From assembly GCF_013201725.1 (NCBI RefSeq), contig NZ_CP053835.1:682001-746000 (forward strand): 64,000 nucleotides of DNA, given 5' to 3'. A program made the position numbers and the translations under genes. The notes beneath the pieces were generated by a model that worked only from the letters and a program-made list of their open reading frames with translations, searched no databases and was not told the origin of the DNA. This DNA is from Arcobacter defluvii (GTDB taxonomy: Bacteria > Campylobacterota > Campylobacteria > Campylobacterales > Arcobacteraceae). The stretch's first letter is position 1. Every line of letters begins with the position of its first letter. Positions 37,667 through 46,344 of the stretch are shown here, in pieces.

Positions 37667-37993
37667 TTATTCTTTAACAACCTTTTCATGAAGTGAAATA
37701 TCATAATCTTTAGCTTTTACATAAAGATTTGAAATATAAAAATTTTCTTTAAATTCGATATTTGCATAAATATCAAATAAATCATCTTCAATTTGAAGGT
37801 GATTTATCTCTTTTAAATCTAAGGTATTCATATAATCTTTAAAAAAATTCATATGATTTTTTGCTTGTAAATATAAATATTGATTTGCTAAATTCTGACT
37901 TCTTAAAGATTTTGTTTCTAAAATTACACTAGCTAAATATGTAAAAAGTGTAACTAAAGTTATAGTTATCAACAAAGTATATGCTTTTTTCAT
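37667..37993 (-). CDS. Small membrane-anchored protein of a prepilin-like cluster
   Basis: A 108-residue protein with one N-terminal membrane helix (about 4-25) and a soluble C-terminal part. It has no prepilin cleavage motif of its own (KKAYTLLITITL resembles one weakly). It overlaps the next gene upstream by four bases, and three such genes run together, so it is probably the third product of a pilin/pseudopilin operon. No function can be assigned. Confidence 0.55.
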   Translation of the reverse strand: MKKAYTLLITITLVTLFTYLASVILETKSLRSQNLANQYLYLQAKNHMNFFKDYMNTLDLKEINHLQIEDDLFDIYANIEFKENFYISNLYVKAKDYDISLHEKVVKE

Positions 37994-38331
37994 AAATCAA
38001 ATTCCCAAGTTTGAATAATTGTATCTTTTAAATTTATATAAATCGTAATTTGTTTTGCACTTTTATTTAAAATAAATTCTTTTACATCTTTTAACAGTAA
38101 ATTATTTTCAAAATATAGATTATGATTTGAAAAGTTGATTTTTTCTAATTTATCTTTGTTTTTTTCAATAAAAATTTTTGTTGCTTTAAAATTTATTTTA
38201 TCAATCTCAAGTTCTTGATTTTGTTTATTTTCTAAAAATAGTTCTTTCATATAAGTAGTAGAATAAATAATTATTATAGAAGAAATTATCAAAGTTAGAA
38301 TTATTTCAAAAAGTGAAAAACTATTTTTCAT
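37990..38331 (-). CDS. Prepilin-like protein
   Basis: A 113-residue protein with a type IV prepilin-type start: MKNS followed by FSLFEIILTLIISSIIII, with glutamate at +5 of the predicted mature end and a hydrophobic helix of about 20 residues. The residue before the cleavage point is serine instead of the usual glycine. It would be assembled into a pilus or pseudopilus, or act as a minor pseudopilin. It overlaps both neighbours. Confidence 0.6.
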   Translation of the reverse strand: MKNSFSLFEIILTLIISSIIIIYSTTYMKELFLENKQNQELEIDKINFKATKIFIEKNKDKLEKINFSNHNLYFENNLLLKDVKEFILNKSAKQITIYINLKDTIIQTWEFDL

Positions 38332-38608
38332 ATTTAAAAATCTTTATATCTTCATTTTCAAATTGATATTTAAAAACTTCAAGGTTTTCGATGGAAATTT
38401 TATTTTTTATAATTTGTAGAGTTTTTGAAGATTTTGTAAAATTTGAATAATCTTTTGTATCAAATTTGTTTTCTAAATCGTTTAAAAGCATAAAGTTTTT
38501 TTCTTCTTGTTCATCGCTATAAGTGGAAAACTTAAAACCACTTATTACGATAATTAAAAAAGTAATACTTATTAATGTTTCAATTAAAGTAAAACTATTT
38601 TTTCCCAA
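38321..38608 (-). CDS. Prepilin-like protein overlapping proC
   Basis: The frame contains GKNS followed by FTLIETLISITFLIIVI, a type IV prepilin N-terminus with glutamate at +5 and serine at -1. Starts are uncertain: TTG at 38608 gives the short leader MGKNS, TTG at 38638 gives ten more residues; neither has a strong ribosome site, so translation may be coupled to proC, whose stop codon (38595-38597) lies inside this gene. Product about 95-105 residues. Probably a minor pseudopilin. Confidence 0.6.
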   Translation of the reverse strand: MGKNSFTLIETLISITFLIIVISGFKFSTYSDEQEEKNFMLLNDLENKFDTKDYSNFTKSSKTLQIIKNKISIENLEVFKYQFENEDIKIFKYEK

Positions 38609-39359
38609 GCTCAACTGCTTTGTTATAAGCTTCTTCAACAGCTTTAATCATAGCATTTCTTACTCCATATTTTTCAAGTTCAGCATAACCAGCAGCTGTA
38701 GTTCCACCTGGACTCATAACTGAATCTTTTAAAGTAGAAGGATGAGTATGTTTTAATAAACTTGAAGTTCCACTAAATAATCCTTGAACTAATTGCATAC
38801 TTAAATGTCTTTCTAGTCCAGCTTTTACAGCACCATCTGCTAATGCCTCAGCTACTAATGCTAAATAAGCTGGACCACTTCCAGCAATCGCAGTTGCTAT
38901 ATCAAGTTGAGTTTCAGTATTTACCCAAACTGCTTGACCAATACTACTAAAAATCTCCATTGCAATGATTTTTGCTTCATTATCTCCTGTGATTGTTGTC
39001 ATTGAATTTTGAACAGAAGCTGCAATATTTGGCATAGTTCTTATATAATGTTTTGCTTTAATTTGTTTTTTTAAAGATTCAAGTTTTGTTCCAGCTAAAA
39101 TAGATAATAAAACATTTGCATTTCCAACAAGTCTAGCTGAAACGCTTTGTAAAGCATAAGGTTTAACACAAAATAAAACATTTTTACCTGTAATATCTTC
39201 TTGATCTTCTAAAACTTTGATAGTTATTTGAGGCATTTTCTCTTGAATAATTTTTAATTTTTCCTCATCTCTTCCTATCATTTCAACTTCATGGTTTTTT
39301 ATAAGCCCTCTAGCTAATGATTGAGCCATAATTCCATTACCAATTAATGTAAGTTTCAT
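38595..39359 (-). CDS. proC: Pyrroline-5-carboxylate reductase
   Basis: A 254-residue NAD(P)H-dependent enzyme that makes L-proline in the last biosynthetic step. The Rossmann start is LIGNGIMAQSLARGL at about 4-18, and the C-terminal dimerisation domain has the signature VMSPGGTTAAGYAEL near residues 214-228. Length is close to the usual 260-270. It heads an operon with the three prepilin-like genes behind it. Confidence 0.93.
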   Translation of the reverse strand: MKLTLIGNGIMAQSLARGLIKNHEVEMIGRDEEKLKIIQEKMPQITIKVLEDQEDITGKNVLFCVKPYALQSVSARLVGNANVLLSILAGTKLESLKKQIKAKHYIRTMPNIAASVQNSMTTITGDNEAKIIAMEIFSSIGQAVWVNTETQLDIATAIAGSGPAYLALVAEALADGAVKAGLERHLSMQLVQGLFSGTSSLLKHTHPSTLKDSVMSPGGTTAAGYAELEKYGVRNAMIKAVEEAYNKAVELGKK

Positions 39360-39454
39360 TTATATTGCCTTTTCAATTATTTTGATTTATTATAGCAGAT
39401 AATTCCTAAGCTAGTATTAGATAGAATATCACTTTTATGAGAAAGGATATTAAA

Positions 39455-40108
39455 ATGATAAAAAGTTTGAAGCTAAAAAATTTATTATTGATAACTTGTG
39501 CAGTTTTTGTACTTACTGCTTGTTCTTCAAAAGAGGAAGAAGAATATAATAAACCAGCTCTATATTGGTATAACAAAATGATGAAACAAATTTCATCAGG
39601 TGATTTAGATAAGGCTGATGATACATATACTTCTTTAGAGAGTGAACACAGAAATTCACCATTTATTCCAAGTGCTATATTAATCTTAGTAAATGCTCAC
39701 ATTGATGAAGAAGAGTATGCTTTAGCAAACTTTTATTTAGATGAATATATTAAAAGATTTGGTTTAAGTAAAGATATTGATTATGCTAGATATTTAAAAA
39801 TTAAAGCGAACTTTTTAGGATTTAAATATCAATTTAGAGATCAACAATTAATTGATGATACTTTAACTCAAATCCAAGATTTTAAAGTAAAATATAAAAA
39901 CTCACCATATATGCCTTTAGTTGATACTATTAATTCAAGATTATATATGGCAAAAGCTTCTTTAGATAATGAAATTTCAGAGCTTTATATAAGAAGAGAT
40001 AAAGAAGCAGCAGCAGCATTTTATGAACAAAAAGTTAAAGAATCTTGGGTAAATCCAGCTGAAATAGAACCTGTAAAAGTACCGTTTTATAGATCAATTT
40101 TTGAATAA
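39455..40108 (+). CDS. bamD: BamD, outer-membrane assembly lipoprotein
   Basis: A 217-residue lipoprotein of the BAM complex, which inserts beta-barrel proteins such as TpsB in the outer membrane. The start at 39455 is chosen because AAAGGA precedes it; an ATG at 39437 is less well placed. The lipobox is LTAC, with lipidation at about Cys22. TPR helices follow (ALYWYNKMMKQISSGDLDKAD, HRNSPFIPSAI, YALANFYLDEYIKRFG). BamD is essential in many bacteria. It is transcribed with lon, 40 bases downstream. Confidence 0.9.
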   Translation: MIKSLKLKNLLLITCAVFVLTACSSKEEEEYNKPALYWYNKMMKQISSGDLDKADDTYTSLESEHRNSPFIPSAILILVNAHIDEEEYALANFYLDEYIKRFGLSKDIDYARYLKIKANFLGFKYQFRDQQLIDDTLTQIQDFKVKYKNSPYMPLVDTINSRLYMAKASLDNEISELYIRRDKEAAAAFYEQKVKESWVNPAEIEPVKVPFYRSIFE

Positions 40109-40148
40109 TTTAAAAATTATATAATATAAATTTAGGAGTTAAATTAAA

Positions 40149-42569
40149 ATGGAATTAGAAAATTATGATGAATTTCCACAAAATATACCATTAATTATTG
40201 AAGATGATATATTCTTATATCCTTTTATGATTGCTCCTCTTTTTTTAAGTAATGAGCAAAATATAAAAGCCGTTGAATATGCAATTGAACACAATAAATT
40301 AGTTATGGTGACAGTTTCAAAACATGGTAAAGAGGGAAAACGAGAAGTTGACTCTTTTTATGATGTTGGAGTTGTTGGAAATATTATGAGAAAAGTATCT
40401 TTACCTGATGGTAAAATAAAAGTACTTTTTCAAGGTTTAACAAAAGGAAAAATCTTAGATTTTTCACTAGAACAACCACTTTTTACAAGTGTTGATATAT
40501 TAAAAACTGAAGAATCAAATGAACAAAGTGTAAAATCAGTAATTGAAGTTTTAATTGATAATATTAAAAAACTATCAAGATTAAATTCTAAATTTCCTGC
40601 TGATTTAGTAAAAACTATTGAAGAAAATGATGATGCAACAAGAATTGCTGATTTAATTTCATCAGTTTTAAAAGTTAAAAAAGATGAAGCTTACAAACTA
40701 TTTTCTCAAACAAATATTGAACAAAGATTACTTGATATTATTGAAGTAATCAAAAAAGAGATTGAATCATTTAAAATCCAAAAAGAGATTACTCAAAAAG
40801 TAAACTCTAAGATAGAAAAAACTCATAAAGATTATTTTTTGAAAGAGCAAATTAAAGCAATTCAAAAAGAATTAGGAAGTGATAATCAAAAAGATGAAGA
40901 GGTTAAATCTTATAAAAAAAGATTAAAAGCAAAAAAAGATTTTATGCCTAAAGAAGCTTATAAAGAGACAAAAAAACAAATAGAAAAACTAAGTCGAATG
41001 AATCAAGATTCTCCTGATGCTTCTTTATTACAAACTTATGTAGAGCAAGTTTTAGACATACCTTATGGAGAATATGCTGATGAAAAGATTTCTGTTAAAA
41101 ATGTTGAAGATCAATTAAATAAAGATCATTACTCTTTAATAAAACCAAAAGAGAGAATTTCTGAATATTTTGCAGTAAAACAGTTACTTGAACAAAGAAA
41201 AATTGAAGATTTAAAATCAAAAGGTACTGTTTTATGTTTTGTGGGACCTCCAGGTGTTGGTAAAACATCTTTAGCAAATTCTATAGCAAAAGCGCTACAA
41301 AGACCACTTATTAGAATAGCTTTAGGTGGAATGGAAGATGTAAATGAATTAAGAGGGCATAGAAGAACTTATGTTGGAGCGATGCCTGGAAGATTAATCA
41401 AAGGATTAATTGACGCTAAAAAAATGAATCCAGTTATGGTTTTAGATGAGATTGATAAATTAGGAGCTAATCATAGAGGTGATCCAACGGCAGTTATGCT
41501 TGAGATTTTAGACCCTGAGCAAAATCATGAATTTAGAGATTTATATTTAAATTTTCCAGTTGATTTATCACAAGTAATTTTTGTATCAACTGCAAATGAT
41601 GCTAGAAAAATTCCAGCACCACTTAGAGATAGAATGGAATTTATAGAGATTTCTTCATATACTCCAAATGAAAAATATCATATTGCAAAAGACTATTTAA
41701 TTCCTCAAGAGTTAGAAAAACACGGACTTAAAAAAACTGAAGTTAGTTTAAATAAAGCTACTATTGAGATGATTATTTCAAAATATACAAGAGAAGCTGG
41801 AGTTAGAAATCTACGAAGAGTTTTCTCAAAATTATTTAGAAAAGTTGTAAAACAGATTTTAAATGACCCAACGATTGAAAAAGTAACAATTGGAACAAAA
41901 GATTTAAAAACATATTTAGATAATCCAATTTTTGAAATAGATGCAGCTGATAAGAAAAATTCTATTGGAATTGCAAATGGATTAGCTTGGACAGCTGTTG
42001 GTGGAGATGTTTTAAAAATTGAAGCAATAAAACTAAAAGGAAAAGGGAACTTAAGTGTAACTGGAAACTTGGGTGATGTTATGAAAGAATCATCAAGAAT
42101 TTCTTATTCTGTTGTGAAAGTTTTAATTGATAAAGGTATTTTAACTTTTGATAATAAAATTATTCCTAGATTAACAAAAGAAGAGGAAGAAAAACAGAGT
42201 TTAGATTCAAGTGAGTTATATAAAAGATATGATATTCACTTACATATCCCAGAAGGTGCAACTCCCAAAGATGGTCCAAGTGCAGGTATAACAATGGCAT
42301 TAACAATAGCATCTGTTTTAAGTGAAAAACCTATAAAGGCTGATGTTGCAATGACAGGAGAACTTACACTTTCTGGAAAAGTTTTACCAATTGGTGGGTT
42401 AAAAGAAAAATTAATTGCAGCATATAAAGCAAAAATGAAAAAAGCATTAATTCCAAGAAAAAATTTTGACAGAGATTTAGATGAAATTCCTGAAGAAGTA
42501 AAAAATGCAATGGAAATAAAAGCTGTTGATACAATCGAAGATGTTTTAAAAGAGGCATTGGAAAACTAA
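40149..42569 (+). CDS. lon: Lon ATP-dependent protease
   Basis: An 806-residue AAA+ protease that degrades misfolded and regulatory proteins in the cytoplasm. The N-terminal substrate-binding domain (1 to about 300) contains a long helical part; the Walker A motif GPPGVGKT is at 366-373, Walker B VMVLDEIDKLG about 60 residues later, and the Ser-Lys dyad is Ser711 (PKDGPSAGITMAL) with Lys near 752 (PIGGLKEKL). Full length, no disruption. One base separates it from the following gene. Confidence 0.97.
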   Translation: MELENYDEFPQNIPLIIEDDIFLYPFMIAPLFLSNEQNIKAVEYAIEHNKLVMVTVSKHGKEGKREVDSFYDVGVVGNIMRKVSLPDGKIKVLFQGLTKGKILDFSLEQPLFTSVDILKTEESNEQSVKSVIEVLIDNIKKLSRLNSKFPADLVKTIEENDDATRIADLISSVLKVKKDEAYKLFSQTNIEQRLLDIIEVIKKEIESFKIQKEITQKVNSKIEKTHKDYFLKEQIKAIQKELGSDNQKDEEVKSYKKRLKAKKDFMPKEAYKETKKQIEKLSRMNQDSPDASLLQTYVEQVLDIPYGEYADEKISVKNVEDQLNKDHYSLIKPKERISEYFAVKQLLEQRKIEDLKSKGTVLCFVGPPGVGKTSLANSIAKALQRPLIRIALGGMEDVNELRGHRRTYVGAMPGRLIKGLIDAKKMNPVMVLDEIDKLGANHRGDPTAVMLEILDPEQNHEFRDLYLNFPVDLSQVIFVSTANDARKIPAPLRDRMEFIEISSYTPNEKYHIAKDYLIPQELEKHGLKKTEVSLNKATIEMIISKYTREAGVRNLRRVFSKLFRKVVKQILNDPTIEKVTIGTKDLKTYLDNPIFEIDAADKKNSIGIANGLAWTAVGGDVLKIEAIKLKGKGNLSVTGNLGDVMKESSRISYSVVKVLIDKGILTFDNKIIPRLTKEEEEKQSLDSSELYKRYDIHLHIPEGATPKDGPSAGITMALTIASVLSEKPIKADVAMTGELTLSGKVLPIGGLKEKLIAAYKAKMKKALIPRKNFDRDLDEIPEEVKNAMEIKAVDTIEDVLKEALEN

Positions 42570-42570
42570 G

Positions 42571-43158
42571 ATGAGTAAGACAAGACGACAGAGTCTAATA
42601 GTAAATAATTTTTTTACTTTAGCCTCTATCGTAATGATTTCAGTTACGATGATTTTGTATTCAAAATTTATAGTAGGTGATAAAGAAATTACAAAAGAAG
42701 AAGTTATTCCTCTTTCTTGTGAAAAAGATATTTTTTCTACTTCAAAAGTTTTTAATCAAAAACTCTTAAATGATTCTCAAAAAGCTTTAAATAAAGGATT
42801 TTATAAAATTCAAGGTGAATATATAAAATCAAAATACTCAAAATCTATTATCGAAGAGTTTATTTCTTTAGATGAAATTGATAGTTTTTATAAAAATTCT
42901 ATACAAGTTAATCCTAAAAATGATATAAATAAATTTTTAACTATAGATTATGAAATAATTGAAAATGATAAAAAAGACCCAAATAAAAAATCAAAAGAGT
43001 GTAAAATCTGTTCTGGAAGTATAATGACTTCATTTAAAGCAGATAAAACAGAGATTTTTAGATTTTATATAGATTTTAATTTATATGATAAAGATGAAAT
43101 AAAAAGAAGAATAGATTGTACTATAAAGGCATATAAAAATAATGTTAAAAAGATTTAG
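42571..43158 (+). CDS. Membrane-anchored protein of unknown function between lon and rhomboid
   Basis: A 195-residue protein with one membrane helix near the N-terminus (about 13-33) and a mainly periplasmic remainder. Three cysteines stand out: one near residue 50 and a CKICSG pair near residue 145, suggesting a metal site or disulfide. No family is recognised. It starts one base after lon and overlaps the rhomboid gene by 17 bases, so it is translated with proteolysis genes. It could be a substrate or adaptor of either protease; this is inferred. Confidence 0.6.
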   Translation: MSKTRRQSLIVNNFFTLASIVMISVTMILYSKFIVGDKEITKEEVIPLSCEKDIFSTSKVFNQKLLNDSQKALNKGFYKIQGEYIKSKYSKSIIEEFISLDEIDSFYKNSIQVNPKNDINKFLTIDYEIIENDKKDPNKKSKECKICSGSIMTSFKADKTEIFRFYIDFNLYDKDEIKRRIDCTIKAYKNNVKKI

Positions 43159-43681
43159 TAAAAAAGATTTTACAGCAACAAATGTGATTATATTAATAAC
43201 TGTAATAATGTATATAATTCAGATAAATATACCTCAAGGTGGATTGTTATTTGGATTAAATTTATATTTTATGGTTTATGACTTTTGGTGGCAACCATTA
43301 ACTACAATTTTTGCTCATGGTGGAATAGCTCATCTTGGAATGAATATGTTTGTACTTTGGCAATTTGGAAATCTAATAGAGAGATTTCGAGGTAAAAAAG
43401 AGATAATTTTTTTGTATTTTATAACAGGAATAGTAACTTCTTTATTATCTTTTTTATATATTTATTATTTAGATAATCAAGTTAATTTAGTAGGAGCATC
43501 AGGAGCAATTTGTGCTATTTTAGGATATGTTGCATATTATGATAAAGCTCAACGAGGTGGAATAATTACTTGGATTTTACTAATCTCGGTAGCACCACTA
43601 CTTATTGGACTTCCAATAGCTTGGTATTCTCACTTTATTGGTTTGGCTGTTGGATTTATTTACGCAGTTATAAGAAGATAA
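43142..43681 (+). CDS. Rhomboid-family intramembrane serine protease
   Basis: A 179-residue inner-membrane protease with six predicted membrane segments. The catalytic serine is Ser120 in GASGAI and the histidine His164 in SHFIGLAVGF, the usual TM4/TM6 dyad; HGGIAHLGMNMFVLWQFG (about 59-76) is the family's conserved TM2 region. It cuts membrane helices within the bilayer. It overlaps the preceding unknown gene. Confidence 0.9.
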   Translation: MLKRFSKKDFTATNVIILITVIMYIIQINIPQGGLLFGLNLYFMVYDFWWQPLTTIFAHGGIAHLGMNMFVLWQFGNLIERFRGKKEIIFLYFITGIVTSLLSFLYIYYLDNQVNLVGASGAICAILGYVAYYDKAQRGGIITWILLISVAPLLIGLPIAWYSHFIGLAVGFIYAVIRR

Positions 43682-43683
43682 AA

Positions 43684-43845
43684 TTAGTTATTTACAAAAT
43701 ATGTAACAATACTCATAACAAAAAGTACGATAGCCATTCCTACAAAAATATCTTTTAGCGTTACTGTTGGATTTAAAATTCCACAGTATGGGCATTGTCT
43801 TTTTTTTGGTTCAATTTCATTTTTACAATTTTTACAAGTAGCTAT
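43684..43845 (-). CDS. Small zinc-ribbon membrane protein with apparent ATA start
   Basis: A 53-residue protein: four cysteines in two pairs (ATCKNCKNEIE and RQCPYCG) form a zinc ribbon, then one membrane helix (DIFVGMAIVLFVMSIVTYF). The frame has a stop codon (TAA) two codons before the ribbon and no ATG, GTG or TTG before it. AAAGGA lies six bases ahead of an ATA at 43845-43843 where other members of this kind would have methionine (MATCKNC). The start is therefore ATA, or a G-to-A change or consensus error. It is antisense to nothing and converges on rhomboid. Confidence 0.6.
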   Translation of the reverse strand: MATCKNCKNEIEPKKRQCPYCGILNPTVTLKDIFVGMAIVLFVMSIVTYFVNN

Positions 43846-43915
43846 GATTTATCCTTTGAAATTTTTGTTGAATATTAGCATATTTTAGACTTTAAAGAAA
43901 TAAAGGGAAAAAGAG

Positions 43916-44110
43916 ATGGAAGAGATACATATACAATGTCCTTATTGTTTACAAGCAATTTCAATTTTATTGGATACAGGTGTTTATGAACCTACAACAA
44001 TAGTTGAAGATTGTGAAGTTTGTTGTAGACCTATAGAAATTACTTATATAGTTGAAGATAAAGAGATAAAAACATATTCATATAATAGTATAGAAGGAAA
44101 TGAATTTTAA
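43916..44110 (+). CDS. CPxCG-motif small cysteine-rich protein
   Basis: A 64-residue protein with two cysteine pairs, CPYC near residue 8 and CEVCC near residue 33, spaced as in small zinc-ribbon proteins of the CPxCG family. The remainder is acidic. Function unknown. Its stop codon overlaps the start of the following phosphatase gene by one base (TAATG), so the two are coupled. Confidence 0.75.
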   Translation: MEEIHIQCPYCLQAISILLDTGVYEPTTIVEDCEVCCRPIEITYIVEDKEIKTYSYNSIEGNEF

Positions 44111-44559
44111 TGGGAAAATCAATTTTATTTGTATGTTTAGGAAATATTTGTCGTTCACCTCTTGCTGAGGGAATTGCAAAAAAATATATTATTGAAAAAA
44201 ATTTAGATATGGAAATTGAGAGTGCTGGAACAGGAAGTTGGCATATAGGTGAACCTCCTTGTGAAAATTCAATAAAAGTTGCTTTACAAAATGGTGTAGA
44301 TATCTCAACTCAAAGAGCAAGACAAGTTAAAAAAGCTGATTTTAAAAAGTTTGATTTAGTTGTGGGCTTAGATGATAAGAATATTTCAAATCTAAAAAAT
44401 TTAGGTTGCAAAAATCCAATCAAACTTGGAGATTTTGGTTTTGATGGAGCTTGTGTTCCTGACCCATATTTTTTTGATGGTTTTGAAGGTTTTGATAAAG
44501 TTTTTGAAATGATAAATATTTGTGTTAAAAATTTGATAGATTCAAAACCACTCAATTAA
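44110..44559 (+). CDS. Low-molecular-weight protein-tyrosine phosphatase
   Basis: A 149-residue enzyme. The P-loop CLGNICRS starts at Cys9 (nucleophile) with Arg15, and the general acid is in VPDPYFFDG near residue 118. Length and motif are typical of LMW-PTP. It could remove phosphate from tyrosines or arginines; the substrate is unknown. It overlaps the zinc-ribbon gene by one base and ends within a palindrome shared with the receptor gene on the other strand. Confidence 0.9.
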   Translation: MGKSILFVCLGNICRSPLAEGIAKKYIIEKNLDMEIESAGTGSWHIGEPPCENSIKVALQNGVDISTQRARQVKKADFKKFDLVVGLDDKNISNLKNLGCKNPIKLGDFGFDGACVPDPYFFDGFEGFDKVFEMINICVKNLIDSKPLN

Positions 44560-44566
44560 TTGAGTG
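44549..44566. terminator. Bidirectional terminator in overlapping convergent stops
   Basis: CACTCAATTAATTGAGTG is an 18-bp perfect palindrome with A-rich and T-rich flanks; the stop codons of both convergent genes lie inside it. Confidence 0.65.
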
Positions 44567-46103
44567 ATTTTATAGTTGAGATTAATGTTTTAGAAATATC
44601 AATCAATTCTTTTGAAGCATTTACAGTTTCTATTGCTTCATCTTCCGTTGTTTTTGCACTTTGAGAAACATTTATCATTGTATGTGAAATTTCATTTATT
44701 CCTTGGCTTGTTTCAAGTGCACTACTTGCAAGAGCATTTGAAATTGTTTGTTGTTCAGACATTGAGTTTGAGATTTTTGAAGAGATGCTACTCATTTCTT
44801 CAATTGTTGAATCAATCATATGTATTGAATCTAAAGAGTTTTTTATTAAAGATTGTATATATTCAACAGCAGTTGTTATCTCTTTTGCAGCTTCATTTGA
44901 CCTAGTTGCAAGATTTCTAACTTCTGCTGCAACAACAGCAAAACCTTTACCTGCTTCTCCAGCAGTTGCTGCTTCAACAGCTGCATTTAAAGATAGAATA
45001 TTTGTTTGAAATGCAATTTGCGTGATAATACTAATTGTTTGGCTGATTTTTGAAGCCTCTTCATTTAGTTTAATCATAGCTGCAGAAGTTGTTTTTGATT
45101 GTTCTTTTACACCTTTTGAAATTTCTTCACCATTTGTAGCTTCTAATGCAATAGTATTTATAGAAGCAAGCATAGATTCAATTTTCTCAGATAAATCAGA
45201 TACAGCTTGATTCATTTGCTCCAAAGAAACTGATACTTCTTGTGAACCATCCATTGTAACTTTTGCTTCTTTTGACATAGTGTTTGATGCAGTTGATAGA
45301 TTATTTAATGATTTAGTTAATTTTTGTATATTTTCACCTATTTCAAACATAATATTTTTTTTATGTGTAATATCTGTTGCATATTTAACAACTTTAAAAG
45401 GCTCTCCATCCATATTCATAATAGGCGTATATGTTGCTTGAATCCAAACTTTTTTACCGTTTTTACCTATTCTTAAAAATTCTCCAGCTTCATATTCACC
45501 ATTATTAAGTTTTTTCCAAAAATCTTTGTATTCACTTGAATTTTTATATGTTTCTTCACAAAATATACTATGATGTTTTCCTACAATTTCATCAAGTTTA
45601 TAACCAAGAGCATTTAAAAAATTTTCATTTGCAGTTATTATTGTTCCATCAAGATTAAATTCTATTACCGCTTGCGATTTACTTATTGCCTTAATCTGAC
45701 CACTATAATCCAATGCTTGAATTTTTCTTTCTGTAATATCTTGGGCAAATTTTATTACTTTGTATATATGACCGTTTGAATCTTTGATTGGAGTGTAAGA
45801 AGCTTGTAAATATATTGGTTCTTTATTTTTTTTAATTCTTCTAAATTCAGATGTTTGAACTTTTCCTTTATTTAGATTCTCCCAAAAATCTTTATAAGCT
45901 TGACTTGCAGAGTATTTAGGATTACAAAACATTTTGTGGTCTTTCCCTATTATTTCATCTTTTGTATAACCCATTGCTTCTAAAAAGTTTTTATTTGCAT
46001 CTAAAATCGTTCCATCTGGTTTAAATGAAATCACTGCAAAATTTTCATTTATAGCATCTAACTGGGATTTTTCTTCTTTATTTTTTGAAAATGAGAAAAA
46101 CAT
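44556..46103 (-). CDS. Soluble chemotaxis receptor with two PAS domains
   Basis: A 515-residue methyl-accepting chemotaxis protein without membrane segments. PAS domains at about 20-130 and 145-250 share the Aer-like pattern ([20 protein letters not shown] and [20 protein letters not shown]), suggesting binding of a redox or aromatic cofactor. The signalling domain (about 270-515) contains the hairpin tip [20 protein letters not shown] and [16 protein letters not shown]. It would sense cytoplasmic energy or redox state and signal to CheA. The gene ends within the palindrome shared with the phosphatase. Confidence 0.9.
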   Translation of the reverse strand: MFFSFSKNKEEKSQLDAINENFAVISFKPDGTILDANKNFLEAMGYTKDEIIGKDHKMFCNPKYSASQAYKDFWENLNKGKVQTSEFRRIKKNKEPIYLQASYTPIKDSNGHIYKVIKFAQDITERKIQALDYSGQIKAISKSQAVIEFNLDGTIITANENFLNALGYKLDEIVGKHHSIFCEETYKNSSEYKDFWKKLNNGEYEAGEFLRIGKNGKKVWIQATYTPIMNMDGEPFKVVKYATDITHKKNIMFEIGENIQKLTKSLNNLSTASNTMSKEAKVTMDGSQEVSVSLEQMNQAVSDLSEKIESMLASINTIALEATNGEEISKGVKEQSKTTSAAMIKLNEEASKISQTISIITQIAFQTNILSLNAAVEAATAGEAGKGFAVVAAEVRNLATRSNEAAKEITTAVEYIQSLIKNSLDSIHMIDSTIEEMSSISSKISNSMSEQQTISNALASSALETSQGINEISHTMINVSQSAKTTEDEAIETVNASKELIDISKTLISTIKSLN

Positions 46104-46344
46104 ATTAAAACCTTGATTTATTGAATTTTAGGTGTATGTTATCATAATTTTATGTATCATTTGTATATAAATTATAGCCTTTTTATAAGAATTTATGAAA
46201 TTTTTCAAATAATTATTATTTTATAATCTTATATAAAAATAAATAAGTTTTTATAAATAAGATAAATATTATCCTATTTTATGTTTTCTTTTGGTAGAGT
46301 TCTTGCATATATACAAATAATTTTTAAAAAAATGAGAATAAATA

